A program made the translations under genes and the position numbers. From Smittium mucronatum (lineage: Eukaryota; Kickxellomycota; Harpellomycetes; Harpellales; Legeriomycetaceae), in the NCBI GenBank assembly GCA_001953115.1, contig LSSL01000171.1:1-42575 (forward strand): 42,575 bases of DNA, given 5' to 3'. A model generated the notes under the pieces. That model saw nothing but the letters and a program-made list of their open reading frames with translations. It was not told where the DNA came from and did not search any database. Below, one piece after another: positions 21,966-34,020 of the stretch; within the stretch, counting starts at the first letter, position 1, and each line of letters starts with the position of its first letter.

Positions 21966-22246
21966 TCTATACTTTAAAAAAAATCATTATCCTTATTTAA
22001 TTTTTTATTTTATTTTTGCTAATTTTAGAGCGCTATTTCAATAATGTGTGATATATATAAGGTTAAAAATTTCAGAATTTTTTTAATTTTCTCTTTTTTT
22101 TAAAAAAAAAACTTATTTCATCTCAAATATTCTCTATAAATTGAATATATCAGTTTCATATTTCTCGTAATATAATAATAGTACTCTAATTTCAATAAAA
22201 AAAATCATTTATTAAAATTTCTACCAACAACTTTGAAAATCTTGAA

Positions 22247-22501
22247 TCAAGTTCTGGGATAACTGATGATCAAAATATGGCTAATTCACTCCCGAGTGTA
22301 AATTTGATATATGGATTCAATCTCTGTTTTATATCTCCATAAATTTTTGAGGATAGAATAAAGTCTTGAACTAATTTTGGATTTCGCGCATTAACATGCT
22401 ATTCGCTGTATTAAATCCAAAACTTTATTGGATGAGAAATGCAAAGGGATGAGCAGCAAATCTTTTATTAAAAGATTCATCGACTTTCTACCTGACTTAT
22501 C
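22247..22501 (-). pseudogene. Fragment of a hAT-like transposase
   Basis: Reading leftward from 22501, 36 codons are open, then a TAA (22391-22393), then the same frame continues to a TGA at 22286-22288 and another stop at 22247-22249. The segment MNLLIKDLLLIP resembles the H-x-LNLLIKD-x2-x-IP stretch around the conserved histidine region of hAT/DUF659-type transposases, and further on YQIYTRE, then ISHI falls where those proteins carry a TRW-x-S motif. The conserved Cys and His before the LNL block are absent. The rest of the enzyme is not identifiable. The family call rests on one motif region only. Confidence 0.4.
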
Positions 22502-24299
22502 TCAAAGTATAACATTTTTATTTCTCTATCAGATTATATTTTAGCATAAATTCTGGTTTCACTCAACGATTGGCTACTAGGATAACTTGTTCAATAAAAA
22601 ATAATAACAAAAAATTGATTCATTATTAGAGTTAAAAAATCAGAAAAAATAGCACAAATGCTATCATTCGAACAGTTCCCTGAATCAGCTCTTAATATAC
22701 ATGCTTCAATTCAATAATCTCTAGATTAACATCCGAATTTAAGGAGACAAAGGTTTTATTCTCAAGAAAACGCAAAAAATATTTTGTTAAAAGAGAGTTC
22801 TTACATATTGTTTATGACATAGTCACCGTTTTAAGTAAAATAAGCTAAGAAACAATCCAAGACTTTAATACATTTTTATGAAGATTAGGCGATTATAAAA
22901 AAAATTATTGAGAAATCCATATTATATCTCTTCCAATGGTCACCAGCATTGGTCAATTATAGATTATTCGGGATATCCAGGGATGCATGTCTATTTTTAT
23001 TATGTATTACCAGTAGATTTTTTGAATTTGAATCGGTTTTAGAATAAACAGACCTTAAAATTGGCTTCTGTGAGAAATGTTTGTGAGAATTGATATGTAA
23101 GACTAAAGCAACTTTGGGGAGAGACAAGGCTAAAAATAAGAAAATATTTGGATATCCACGATATATGCATAATTTTAACAAAACAGCACATTATTATACG
23201 TCAATTAAAAATGCTGGGCTTAAATAATATTGAAGTTTAATGCATTTTAATTTTTTATTTAAATAAAGTCAATTCTAACAAGTTGACAATCAATCCTTTG
23301 GTGTTATAAAAAAAATCTATAAATATAAGCTTATTATTGTACTTTTTTTTTACAATTATATTTATCTTTTCATTGTTTATTTTAGCATTTATAATATTGT
23401 TATAGCAGAAAATTACATTTTACTCCTACTTATATTGCTACTGTAAAAATATTTATAATAATAAGTTTAATACTCTATAAAAAGAATTTTTTTTGTCAAA
23501 GTTTTTTTTTTCCACATTAAAATATTTTTTTGGTGGTTAATGATTATTTTTCATGAAAAACTCCTTCCAGCATATATCCCCAAGTCCCTGAGCATATACA
23601 AAAAGTGCTTCGCAAAACCATAGTTTCTTTTTTACATATCCTAATTTTTTACAAAAAAATTTATTATCCAATTCCAGATATATAGCACTTTGACTCGTTT
23701 AAGTGACCTAGAGTGTTTGATTAATATTCATACTGTCGGTATCATATAAATATATGTAAAAAAAAAGGAAGAGTAAGCGAAGTGGACTATTAATTTAAAG
23801 TGTTGAAATTATATTAAAATATGTTATTAAATATAATATATTACCTCTTTTTGATCATTGAAAGTTTTTTTTGAAAAATATGATAAAATGAGGATACATG
23901 GATAGGGATAAATCGTCTGAAGATATCTTGATTCCTAGTTTTTTATCTGTTTGTCATTATGATTAATAAATATAAAACTTATTAAATTGAAACTTGAATT
24001 GATAATGTATAAACTTTTGTATTGGAATTAATTTTATAATAAAAAAATAAATATGGGATTATTAAAGTGGAGAATAAATTTTGAGGCGTGAAAAAAGATG
24101 GCCTTAAGAATATATAACAAATTTGGACTGCTGTAATCGATTCCAATAAAGATAAATTTTAAATTAAAATACGATTAGATTCTCATGGAAGTCTTTGAAT
24201 TATATTTGAAATTAACTCATGCAAAATAAATTATATTTTTAATAGTTTTGATCCAATTCAGAAAAAAAAATCTAAATTTTTAAAACCTAACTTATATCA

Positions 24300-24590
24300 A
24301 TAAAATTCGTCTATATCATGAAATCGAATTTATTTTGGTAAATCTGCGTTATTTCAATAGATTAAGATCAATTTCGATTATACAGTCATATTGGAACGCG
24401 ATTGGATATGTAAAAATAATGCGTTTATTTCAAAATAAACACGGAAATTTGATATTTTTGGTCATGAATAATTTTAACCAATACAATTTGATAAAAATGG
24501 AATAATTAATTATATCATTATTTTTTCGACTTAATTATTTTAATTCGCCGAAGATAAGATTCATTAAAAAATATATGTTTATTGCACTGG
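24300..24590 (-). repeat. Right arm of the 2.9-kb inverted repeat
   Basis: Reverse-complement partner of 21677-21965. Landmarks are CGCGATTGGATATG, TTTATTTCAAAATAAACACG and the terminal TTGCACTGG. Confidence 0.85.
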
Positions 24591-24664
24591 CCGCATGTTA
24601 TAATATAAGAACGATTTTTTTTATAAAATTTTTTTTATTGGGTAATGAATTAAAATTTTTATAA

Positions 24665-24992
24665 AGTTTCGATATTAAGAGTGAATTAGGCTCTGACTAG
24701 GAGCTCAATATCTTCAAAGAACCATTTCTCCTTTTCAAATAGCTTTATTTTTGACTGCATGTAACCTCAGTCATACAACAACTTATAGCAATGCCAGGAG
24801 GTGGCGTCCTTCGGTTGGTAGATTGTACCATTTTTCTGTAGATACTCAGAAGGTATACTTATAAAGGAGCTTATTCAAATTAGGATAATATGCTTTTATA
24901 TTCGCCCTTATCTTTTTCCTATTTTTTCATAATTTTTTTGTAGTTTATATTGGTGATATCTTACAATAAAAATTCATGATACAAAAAAAAAC
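24665..24992 (+). mobile_element. Retroelement family R, copy C (5'-truncated)
   Basis: Homology to copy B begins just before TTAGGCTCTGACTAGGAGCT and runs to ATTCATGATAC plus an A tail ending at about 24992. Shared blocks include TGACTGCATGTAACCTCAGT and GGTAGATTGTACC. ATTTTTATAA occurs immediately before (24655-24664) and after (24993-25002) and may be the target duplication, but in such AT-rich DNA this carries limited weight. Confidence 0.78.
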
Positions 24993-25237
24993 ATTTTTAT
25001 AATCATTAAAATCAAATAATCAGTGATATTAAATATAAATATGACCTTTATTTCATCGCCGAATTTTTTTTTTGGCCAAGTTATGTTAAGAGAAAATTTC
25101 TTGAAAAAAACTAACCTGAATTCTATTTATATTTATTGGAGAAAAATGTTATATATAATAATTAAATATGTAGTTATATCACTTACAGAAATAAATTAGC
25201 ATTTTAAAAGTATATTTTGAAAAAATTTTACTTGTTA

Positions 25238-26816
25238 TTTGAAAACTTTTCAATCCAATGGCTGATCGTTTTCCAATTGAAAAAACGAAAACTTTCAAAC
25301 CTGTAAAATGAACGTTTTATAATTATAAAGCGAGCTCTCAAGAGACGAATTTATAAAAATTAAAACATATTTTCAAAATATAAATAATCTATTCAATAAA
25401 TTCTAGGGCGCTTTTTATGTTGAAAAATGTGTAAAGATTAATAAAAAATATATTTAAGGCCAGTTTTATATCAAATAAATATTCGATTTTGAAAATATTT
25501 AAAGAATTCGGTCAATATATATTAAGGAGAAGCTTTTTTTCAGCATATTTTTTAATTGGTTATTCATTGAAAAGGCTTCATATAATTTGGGCATCGACTA
25601 TAATCAGAGAGACAGCTGATAGAAAAACAGATAAGTATAAATGATGATTTTTTCAACGAAATTTAGGAGACCACTGGACTAAAAATTGATATCCAAGGCT
25701 CAGAAGTTTCAATGAGTACCCTAAGAATCGTAAAACCTCAAAATATTACTAAAAAAGTATCAAAAGAAAAAAAAAAGGTAAATATGGATCCATGCATCAC
25801 ATTAAAAAAAATAAAAATAAAATATTAGCTATTTAGAAATTATGAAATAAATCTTTCAAAATTTTCTGTAGAAAATGCTTTAAAAAAGTTAAAAGCAACA
25901 AATAAAGGTATATATACTTATAGATGGGGTTAACTCGCCTGATAATATAAATAAAAAAAATTACTCGACCTCTTTTGCATTAAAATTTCCAGAAGAGAGG
26001 AATAACTGCATTTTTATCGATAAATCAGGATCAAATTTAAACTTAAAAAGAACTAGAGATAAATAACATATTTTTACTATAGCATTGAGGGAGAAATGCT
26101 ACATTCATACTTTATAAAAATTACAGAATGGAGGTAAATCATAAAAATTTTATATATCAAACAGATAGCTCTGAAAATTTTACAGAGTTTATGAATGAAG
26201 TTATGACAAATTTAGTCGGTGATCCATGATTAAAATTCTCTTATGTTTTTATGAATTCTTTTATAATACATAAAAAAACCCAATATAAATCAAGCTATAG
26301 ATGAGGTCGGCTCCAAATTGAAACTATTTTCACCTTATCCATACACTCTTAAACCAGAGGATAATGTTTTCGGTAAGGTAAAAAGCTTTTTAAACAAAAA
26401 AAATCTGCCCAAATTCTGCAGGCCTGGTATTTTAGTAAATAATCAGTGAATTTGATATAAAGAGATATTTCTCCCGTATCAATTGAAATATTAGTATTTT
26501 GATGACTGGTCACATTTTTTTCTGATTTATTTTATATTCTGAGACATAATCATATATATGTGCTATAATTTATTCTATATACTTAACTTAGAGCTTTATC
26601 TTTTAATTTAACAATTTAAAATCAAATACCATTTTTTTTTTATATTTTGTATTTTTTATTAACCCGATTTTTTTTAAGTAATCCACCTGCGGGCGCTCAT
26701 TTTAAACGATTTAAATTTTTGGTTTATTTGATTGTAATTTGCTCATTTTTTCAATTGGGAAACTTTCAGCTTTTGAATTTTAAATTGATCAGCCATTGGG
26801 CTGGAAAGTGCTGACC
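25238..26816 (+). mobile_element. Tc1/mariner-like transposon with decayed transposase
   Basis: A TA at 25236-25237 is followed by a terminal repeat that contains CCAATGGCTGATC 19 bases further in. The right end is its inverse, with GATCAGCCATTGGGCTGGAA and a closing TA at 26817-26818, and the same 19-base spacing. A second paired block (TCCAATTGAAAAAACG left, TCATTTTTTCAATTGGGA right) extends the similarity inward. The 1579-bp length, TA flanks and central DDE transposase remnant all fit Tc1/mariner (IS630 superfamily). The element is inactive. Confidence 0.78.
25667..26449 (+). pseudogene. Broken Tc1/mariner (DDE) transposase
   Basis: Several fragments in successive frames are recognisable. 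GSEVSMSTLR near 25697 corresponds to the helix-turn-helix segment G-x-EVS-x-ST-x-R. NNCIFIDKSGSNLNLKR near 26000-26050 corresponds to the first catalytic block (FIDESGFN), with the Asp codon at 26019-26021 preserved. NFTEFMNEVM follows near 26175. YVFMNSFIIHK near 26240 stands where the family has VMDN-x2-xHK, with the second catalytic Asp missing. PYPYTLKPEDNVFGKVK near 26335-26385 stands where it has PYSP-x-LNPIE-x-xFSKVK, with the Glu position altered. Stops and frameshifts separate the blocks. No functional enzyme could be made. Confidence 0.8.
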
Positions 26817-29800
26817 TAAAAAGAAAAAAAATTATAAGCTATATTTTTAAAATGCTCATTTATTTCTGGAAATTCTATAAATGTATTTTTTTTACATAGT
26901 TTAGGTAAAAGAATGAATTTACTGAAACTTATTTTAGAAATGATTAGCCCATATTTGCGTAATAATTTTTTTATTATTTGAGTATAAATTATTTAAATTC
27001 ATGTTTAAAAAAAATAAGAACCAAAAAATTTTACACGTTAGAGTTTACAGTGACAAATAAATTTTTCTGTTAGTTTAATTTTTTATCTATAAAATTAATA
27101 TTATCCGAGAATTTTCTTCACAATTAAAATTAAGTCAGATTTACTTAGAGGTAAAAATCACCAGTTGGGGATTGAATCTATTAAATATATATATTTATTG
27201 TCGGGAATTTTTCAAATAAAAATTCGAATATTTAAAAGTTTATCAAGACAGGTTGTTTTTAAACAATTAAAATTTAAAATTTTTGAAAATTTATTTTTCA
27301 CGATACGCGATGATAATACATTTTAATAAACTCGATTTTTTTTTTTATGAAAAATAGTTATATAAAAATGACATTTAAAATTATATACTTGAATATATTT
27401 TTATTTTCAATAGATAATTTTTTCTTTCATTAAAACTGTATGTTATCTGTAAAACATCAGATATCATTTATTTTTTGTGAAAGATTATAGTCTATTATAA
27501 AATAATCTACCGGTGATAGCTTTATTGAAAAGATTGGGACAATTTTTAAATAATTAAATGATATTAGATCTCAAAAAAGAAAAATATATAAAATTAATCT
27601 CAAAATATGGTATTAATATCAATTCTGCAGGTTTTAACAAAAAAAAATTTAAAAAAATCAGCTTTCAGATAATTAAAAATATATATTCAAAGGATTTTGG
27701 GGTTGATTAGGTTTAAAATAAAACCATTAAGGCTATTCACTGAAATTTTTTCTAGAAAAATTAAAATTTTAGTAAAAAGGTGCATGGGTACGGAGCCACT
27801 AGAGAGACAAAGGGGAGTATAATGAAATTTATAATTTATTCTTTTTTAGTGTATTTTTACGGTTTTTAATAGCTTTAAAATATTTTAAATAAATTTATTA
27901 GTAAAAAAAAAGTAAAAAAGTGCCCTGGTACCATACCTTGAATAAAAAATTAAGTGGTACGAAACGAAAGGTTCCAAAATAAAAATCCCAAAAAAATTGA
28001 CGGTATTTTTTTAAAAAAATAATGTAAAATTAATTCACAAGTCAAAAATATTGATTTTATTCTTTAATGGATCAGTTATCTTGAAAATAGATCTAATATT
28101 TTTGATAAATGTGCCAATTTTAGTTTTAGTATAATTTAACCGAAGTACCAAATCTTTTCTCTATTTATTAATAATCATCAAAAATTTGATAATAATATCG
28201 AAAAAAAATATCTAGGAGATATATGAGACAATTTTTTTCTTTAGTAATTGCGCTATTATTATTATATTTAAATTCAATTTAGTGTAATACGTCAAAAAAA
28301 TATTCAATCAGAAAATATGGATAAGAAATGTCGCCTAAATTAGGATTAAGAAGTAAAATTTTTAGCAGATTATGATGCTAATTTACTTTTATCAGGTTTA
28401 ATTATTAATAATTCAAAAAAAAAAATACCAAAATAAAAAATGTGCTAAAATGGAACCCCGGACGTTTTAATTTTTTTGGTTTTTATTGTTTGAATTAAAT
28501 CAATCAAGATATATATAAAAAGTGTTATAAAGAAGATAACGGGATGTCAATTATTCTTTTTTTTTTTTAAAAAAAAAATCATTAAACTATATATCAAATG
28601 AAAAGGGGGGCTATTATGGGATAACATCACCAAGTGTAATAAAAACTCCCTATCTCAATAAATGCACTCTTTTTGTATTTATAATTTTTTTTTAAATATC
28701 TATTAAAATTTTCATTTAATTTTCAAAGACGTTTTTCTGGCCAAATCCACAAAGAAAAAAAAAATTTTTGATAAAAATCAGTGTCTTTAAATGAATAAAA
28801 AATGTGGATTTAATTTTATATTTTAACAGTGAAAAAATACCATTCTTTTCATATAAAAAAATTATGTGGGGTGTTAATAAAATAAAAATTTAACTCCTAA
28901 AATTAAAAATAAATCATAATAAAACCACATATATTTTAATTTTTTTTAATTTATAATTTAAAATGCACATTTTTTTTCTTTTTTTTTTTCACATTTTCTT
29001 GTAAAATTAATAAAAATTACAGCTAAATCAGTTTTTTATTTTATCTAAAAAATTTTTTGAAATAGTTTTTTTATTCAATGCCAATCCCAGAATGAAAGAT
29101 AAAATTAAATTTTGAATTGAAAGAAATAAAAGTAGTATGATTTATCCATAAAATTTTTGTTTTGTTTTTTTTCTTTATTCCTGAGTCTTAAAATGACTTC
29201 TGTAATATTTATTTGTTATTTGTTTTATAAAACTGTTTAAAAAATTAACGGGAATTAACGAAAAATAACAGGCTTAAATTTAATATCTATTAACTAAGCC
29301 TTAAAAAATAAAAATAAATCATTTTTTTTTATTCATTAGGTATTGAAAAAATAACCAAACAATATCAAATTACATATACGAGTTTTTTTAAATATATGTT
29401 TTAATTTTAAAAATTTTAAGGCAGTGCAGGTACTTAAAACTTATCCCTCCTCTTTTCGATTATAAAAGAGACATTATTAATATTTTTATAGATTAAATGA
29501 ATTTCTATATCTTTTCTACATAGCTTTTAATATAATCGAAATATTCCAATTATTTTTTCAAACCTGGAATATTTTTAGACTAAATTGACACTCACATTTG
29601 AGAATTTCCCATAATTTAAGGATAGTAAAAATTATTAAAAAGGTATTTACTCACCCCCCCCCCCTTCTACAGGATAAATAAAGTCATTTAATTTATTATA
29701 ATTAATACTTTCTAATAAATGAATACTTTTTTCATAGAATAGAATTGAAAAATGTTTTTTTGAGTTCTGTTTTTTTTCATTTTTCTATGGCTAATACAGA

Positions 29801-30574
29801 GCTTAAAGTATATCTAGTATCACGAATTTCTATATAAGAATTTTGTTGATTTGTTCACACTTAACAAAAATATCTTAACTTAATATAGTATAATATTTTT
29901 TTCAGCTAGATTGACGGTAAAATTTACTTCATATATAAACCAAATAAATTACAGTAAAAAAGGGATAATTTACAAAAAATAAAGCCATAATAATTTTTTT
30001 TTACTAAATTATTCAGTTTTTAATGTTTTTAAATATCACTCAATTTTTTCCGATTTAGATATATCAAATGAAGTGACTTTATTAAGGAATATCGTAGAAA
30101 TCAGATTTTACGCAAATATTTTTTATTCTTTCTGAGCTCATTTTCGCACCATAGTTCAATAGCGTAAGTTGAAAAAAAGAAGTTCTGATTTTATATTAAT
30201 GCTTTGATTTGTATTTAGTATAATTCTTCATAATTTATAATGTGTAAATATTAATATAATTAAAGATAATTAGCTTTAGTTTAATATAAATAGTAATTGT
30301 TGAAATAATTCAGCGAGTTATATCCCTAGATTTCAATGAATTATTTATTTCTTTGAAATATTCATATTTTTAGCTAATTGGGTAGTAAAACAACATTTAT
30401 AATATTTGAGCGTTGGAAGTGGGTAATAAAATATAGTTTAAATCGAATAATAACCAAAATTTAGAAAACTAAATTATGTCTCCATTTTCTTAAATAAAAG
30501 TGTGTATAAGAAAGAAATTAGTATTTTTTATGAAATTTTCATTAGCTCTAAATGTTTTATATTATCAATTTCAG
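26817..30574. other. AT-rich desert with one repeat copy, no gene seen
   Basis: Highly AT-rich throughout. No coding segment, RNA gene or clear element end was found, apart from the hairpin-bearing repeat at 27780-27925. A C run lies at about 29656-29666. Confidence 0.55.
27780..27925. repeat. Diverged repeat with hairpin core, copy 1
   Basis: GGAGCCACTAGAGAGACAAA followed by GGGGAGT matches GGAGCTGCTAGAGCGGCAGA followed by GGGGAAT at 37688. The similarity continues through an AT-rich tail of roughly 100 bases. Taken together the copies suggest an ancestral GCCGCT-AG-AGCGGC palindrome. Confidence 0.5.
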
Positions 30575-30645
30575 CCAATAACCGCTTCTCATCAGTCTAA
30601 AAAAGGAAACTATCCTAAATCGGCCGAATATGGGCTTTATAAAAG
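30575..30645 (+). other. Exon-like 71-nt segment
   Basis: A stretch clearly richer in GC than its surroundings is bounded by TTTCAG on the left and GTATTT on the right, both good splice signals. It is open for 23 codons (PITASHQSKK, then GNYPKSAEYG). I recognise no family, and no matching upstream or downstream exons could be assembled. A second splice-bounded candidate near 30887-30903 is even shorter. It could be a relic exon of a lost gene or chance. Confidence 0.2.
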
Positions 30646-31011
30646 GTATTTCAAATTCTCAATGTGATTATCAAAAAACACTAATTGAGTTTTGATTAGC
30701 ATAGCTTTTAAATTTCTCATACTGAATATCTTTATTTTATAAAGAAATTCGATTAGCTATAGCTATATTTACATTAAGTTTATCTAATCTATACTTAATA
30801 CCCGCGATTTTATCATTATTCATGACATTTCAGCACAGGATTTCCTTTTGTCTCTTACATTTTAAAAAAATTGCAACATTTTCAGGCCGTCTTTATATCA
30901 TGGTATCTAAATTTAGTTGTCAATAGACGAGAATCACAATACTGTATCCATAAGAGGATGAAACTGCGCCCACCTTAGAGAAGTAATATCAGGGAGCGCA
31001 ATTCAACACCT
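30646..31011. other. Region left of the tRNA, no gene seen
   Basis: Moderately AT-rich. A short plus-strand open run before a TAG at about 30974-30976 has protein-like composition but no partner exons. Confidence 0.4.
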
Positions 31012-31016
31012 AAAAA
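31012..31016 (-). terminator. Pol III terminator of tRNA-Gly
   Basis: Five A on the plus strand, so TTTTT on the transcribed minus strand, lie six bases beyond the 3' end of the tRNA. This is a standard RNA polymerase III stop signal. Confidence 0.85.
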
Positions 31017-31022
31017 TAGCTT

Positions 31023-31092
31023 GCGTAGACCGGGAATCGAACCCGGGTCTGCCGCGTGGCAGGCGGCAATTATACCACTAAACCATCTACGC
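31023..31092 (-). tRNA. trnG-GCC: tRNA-Gly (anticodon GCC)
   Basis: The minus strand folds as a full cloverleaf: acceptor GCGTAGA paired with TCTACGC, a D arm in TGGTTTAGTGGTATAAT, an anticodon arm CCGCC-TGCCACG-CGG with anticodon GCC, and a T arm ACCCGGGTTCGATTCCCGGT. The internal promoter boxes are intact (A box TGGTTTAGTGG, B box GGTTCGATTCC). No intron, 70 nt, CCA not encoded. It reads GGC and GGT glycine codons in the cytosol. It sits alone in an AT-rich desert. Confidence 0.98.
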
Positions 31093-33385
31093 GATGCAAA
31101 TGTTAAAAATAAAAAATACTAATTGGCATAAAAAAATTTTCTCCACAAGATTTTTTCCACGTATTATTTTTTGTGACACGAAAAATCTCATAACACATTT
31201 TAAAAATATATATTATTAATATCACGGTTCATAAATGCAATTTGTGAGATATTTTCACATCATTTATTTTATTTTTACAAGAGGTATACAATGGAAGAAC
31301 CCTAAAATATCTGAAAAAAAGGAAGGCCGCATCACTTCTTGCTCAGATCTTGATTTGGAATATTTTATTCGATAATTAGATAAATAAATGAAAATTTCGA
31401 AAATTTAATAGAAAGATGTTAAAATAAAGTATCTTGAAAGGTGAACCTGTCAGTCTAACTTTTAGTCACAAGATAAAAATTTATGAAGTTAAATTATATC
31501 TCAGTTACTGATATATTTAAAGAATAATTTTTTTAGGATTTTTACATAACTTTACTATATTATTAGATTTAATCTTTCCAAAAACTAAAGTTAAAGTTGG
31601 AATAAAAATCGAAGCCCTCTTTTTATGTCGATGATGTAAATTTTATATGAATTAAATGGGGTTTTGGTTCTTTAATAACTTAGCACCTATTAATTATTGA
31701 TGACCAAAAATTATAGGTTGAAAATGGGGTGATTAATCATTTTAAATTATATAGAATATATTCGATACATAATCTTGTGCATATCTTTATACAACGTCAT
31801 CATGATGATTCGGAATTCGATAATTATTTTTAGCTATCATTTTTCCGAATTGGGCTTTTCAAAGTTCTTAAATAGACGCATATCCCATATCCCATATTTC
31901 ATTATATTCTAATATTATTTGAGCCTATATTAATATTAATTATAGTAATCAGCTACAAGAAGATTTATTTAAAACAATATCAAATAGTGGATTTTATTTA
32001 TTCAATATTAACGAGTTTTTTATATGCTATATTACTCTTAAATTTAAATATTATGCCAAATAATTATTCCAATTTATGTGATTTTGAAACCAAAATATCA
32101 CTCTAAGACGAAATTCAGCTTTGACTAAAAAAAAAATGAAGTGAAGTATGGATTAAAGCTTTTAATACACTTAAACTTACTAATAATAATACTACAAATA
32201 ATAAATTGAATATATATTAGTAATATACCACTAAAAAGAATAAAAATAAAAATCATAACCCAATTAAAAAATTTAATTAAAAAATGCCATAGACTTTTGA
32301 AAATAAAACCAATTGAGTATATATTATTAGAATAATAAAAAATTATGCTGATATAAACATAAAACATACATTATTGTTTTTTTCTGAGTCATTTTTTGAT
32401 GATAAATCATTTGATTTGCTTCAGTTTAGCATTTCTTAAAATCGAATTCGGTAAATTTTTAAAAAAATAATCCGCTATTTGTTCAATTTAATTTCTAATC
32501 GGGAATCTCTCTAATATTTAACATCATATAAATTAATATAGAAATTCCTTTACAAGATACTTCGTAATAGAAAAAAATCTTAGAGAAAGGTTTAGTTATC
32601 ATATATAGTTTAATTATCAAATTTTGATGTTTAAAATCACAGTTTCTTCATTTTACGAATCTCTGTAATCTCCAATTAGACAAAATTTCTGATTTAAAGC
32701 TCAAATAATATTTCGATTTCAAGTTACATAAATACCTATATATGAATATAATTGCATAATGAACTACGCTCGTTATAGGAGATGTCAAATTATTGTTGTA
32801 AATACAATTTATATTATTATAATGACTAAACTTATCCAATATTTATTAATAATTCTGTATAAAAATCCAAAAAAAAAACTGTTAAGCTTATAAAGTTTAT
32901 ATAATCTAAAGGCTAATTTATGCAAATATTTTAATTTTAGGGTAATAATTTTGATGAAAAAAGGAATTTAGTTGTTGATTTCATCTTTTTAAAAAAATTC
33001 CCTAATAAAAATTATATTGGAACATAAAAAAGCTTACCATGGTGAATATTTTACTCAAATTAAGTATAAATTATTGTGTTTTTTGAGATAGGATGAAGAG
33101 AAAAAAATAACTTTTAATTTTCTCTTATGTAATAATAATTTTTTTTTTTAAGTAATGCTATTAATTATGAGTTTATTTTTGAAATTATCTTATTGAAATT
33201 TATTTTTTGTTAAAAAAAAATGTCTAAATTTTTGATTAAACTTTTTCTACAACATTTGAAATGAAATTTTAATGTGATATTTACGATACAGTACAAATTA
33301 TGTCTATTGAAGGATTTTCTTATAATATAAACACAATTGTAATTTATATAATATAAAAAAAAATATCCTGTTTTATTATTTTAAA
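31093..33385. other. AT-rich region right of the tRNA, no gene seen
   Basis: Stop-dense AT-rich DNA. ORFs of 80 and 63 codons on the minus strand (32125-32367, 32648-32839) are Ile/Phe/Tyr/Asn-rich low-complexity translations without motifs. Confidence 0.55.
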
Positions 33386-34020
33386 TGTTTAAATGGGGGT
33401 TTTACTCAAAATTTGGAAAAAATAGATGAAAACTGGTAAATTCCGTAAATTCTTGAAATATACACATAATTTACTTTTTTCCTGTCATTCCTGTCCGCAA
33501 ATTTCGAGAAAAATCCACAATAAAGTATTTATAGGCTTTATTGAGCAAATTTTTTGATTTAATCCATTCATTCATTGTCCAGAAAAACGGCCTTATATAT
33601 ATTATTTTGGGACCCAATAATAATCTGAAGCCTTTTTTTTCTTCTATTTATCATTTTCTATTTTATGCGTAATTGTGCTTATCCAATTATTAGGAGTTCT
33701 AGTAAATTCAATATATAATTATTTGATAGCGATGGATATAATTTAACACTTGTCCTGATAGGATAAAAATAAGAAATGTTTATTTGATAAAATCTTTGTA
33801 AAACAAATTAATAATCTTCTATAAAAAATTATTGGCGATTTATTATGGCTTAATTCAAGTTTTAGCTAAAAAAAAAATTGAGGGATTTTTCCGAAATTCG
33901 CGGGAAAAAATGACAGGTAAAAAATAAATTCTATAAAATTTTTCCAAAAAATCCTGAAATTTCCTGTTATTATCTATTTTTTCCAGATTTTATCTACCGA
34001 TTAACGCCAGCCATTTTAAA
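33386..34020. mobile_element. Foldback / long-TIR miniature element
   Basis: The two ends are inverse copies over roughly 140 bp. On the left are TTTAAATGG, TGGAAAAAATAGATGAAAAC, CCTGTCATTCCTGTCCGCAA and ATTTCGAGAAAAATCC. On the right, in complement, are the matching TGGAAAAAATAGATAATAAC, CCTGTCATTTTTTCCCGCGA and ATTTCGGAAAAATCC. The outermost bases are TTTAAATGG and CCATTTTAAA. The 635-bp unit has no coding sequence. It could fold into a long hairpin. No target duplication was established, so the superfamily is unknown. Confidence 0.75.

Larger units (their letters stand above)
21677..24590 (-). mobile_element. Inverted-repeat DNA transposon relic, hAT-like
   Basis: About 290 bp at the left end (from 21677, CCAGTGCAATAAGCATATAT) recur in inverse orientation at the right end, finishing ATATATGTTTATTGCACTGG at 24590. 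The arms match closely over blocks such as AAATTTCCGTG, TTATTTTGAAATAAACGCAT and CGTTCC. CAGTG ends resemble those of hAT elements, and a short hAT-like coding trace lies inside at 22247-22501. No clean 8-bp target duplication is seen beside the ends, so exact limits and superfamily stay open. Two independent insertions in opposite orientation would be the alternative. Confidence 0.55.

Noticed and set aside
32125..32839. Small hydrophobic minus-strand ORFs as membrane proteins
   Set aside because: Ile/Phe/Tyr-rich translation is the default product of AT-rich DNA. There are no motifs, splice partners or composition shift.
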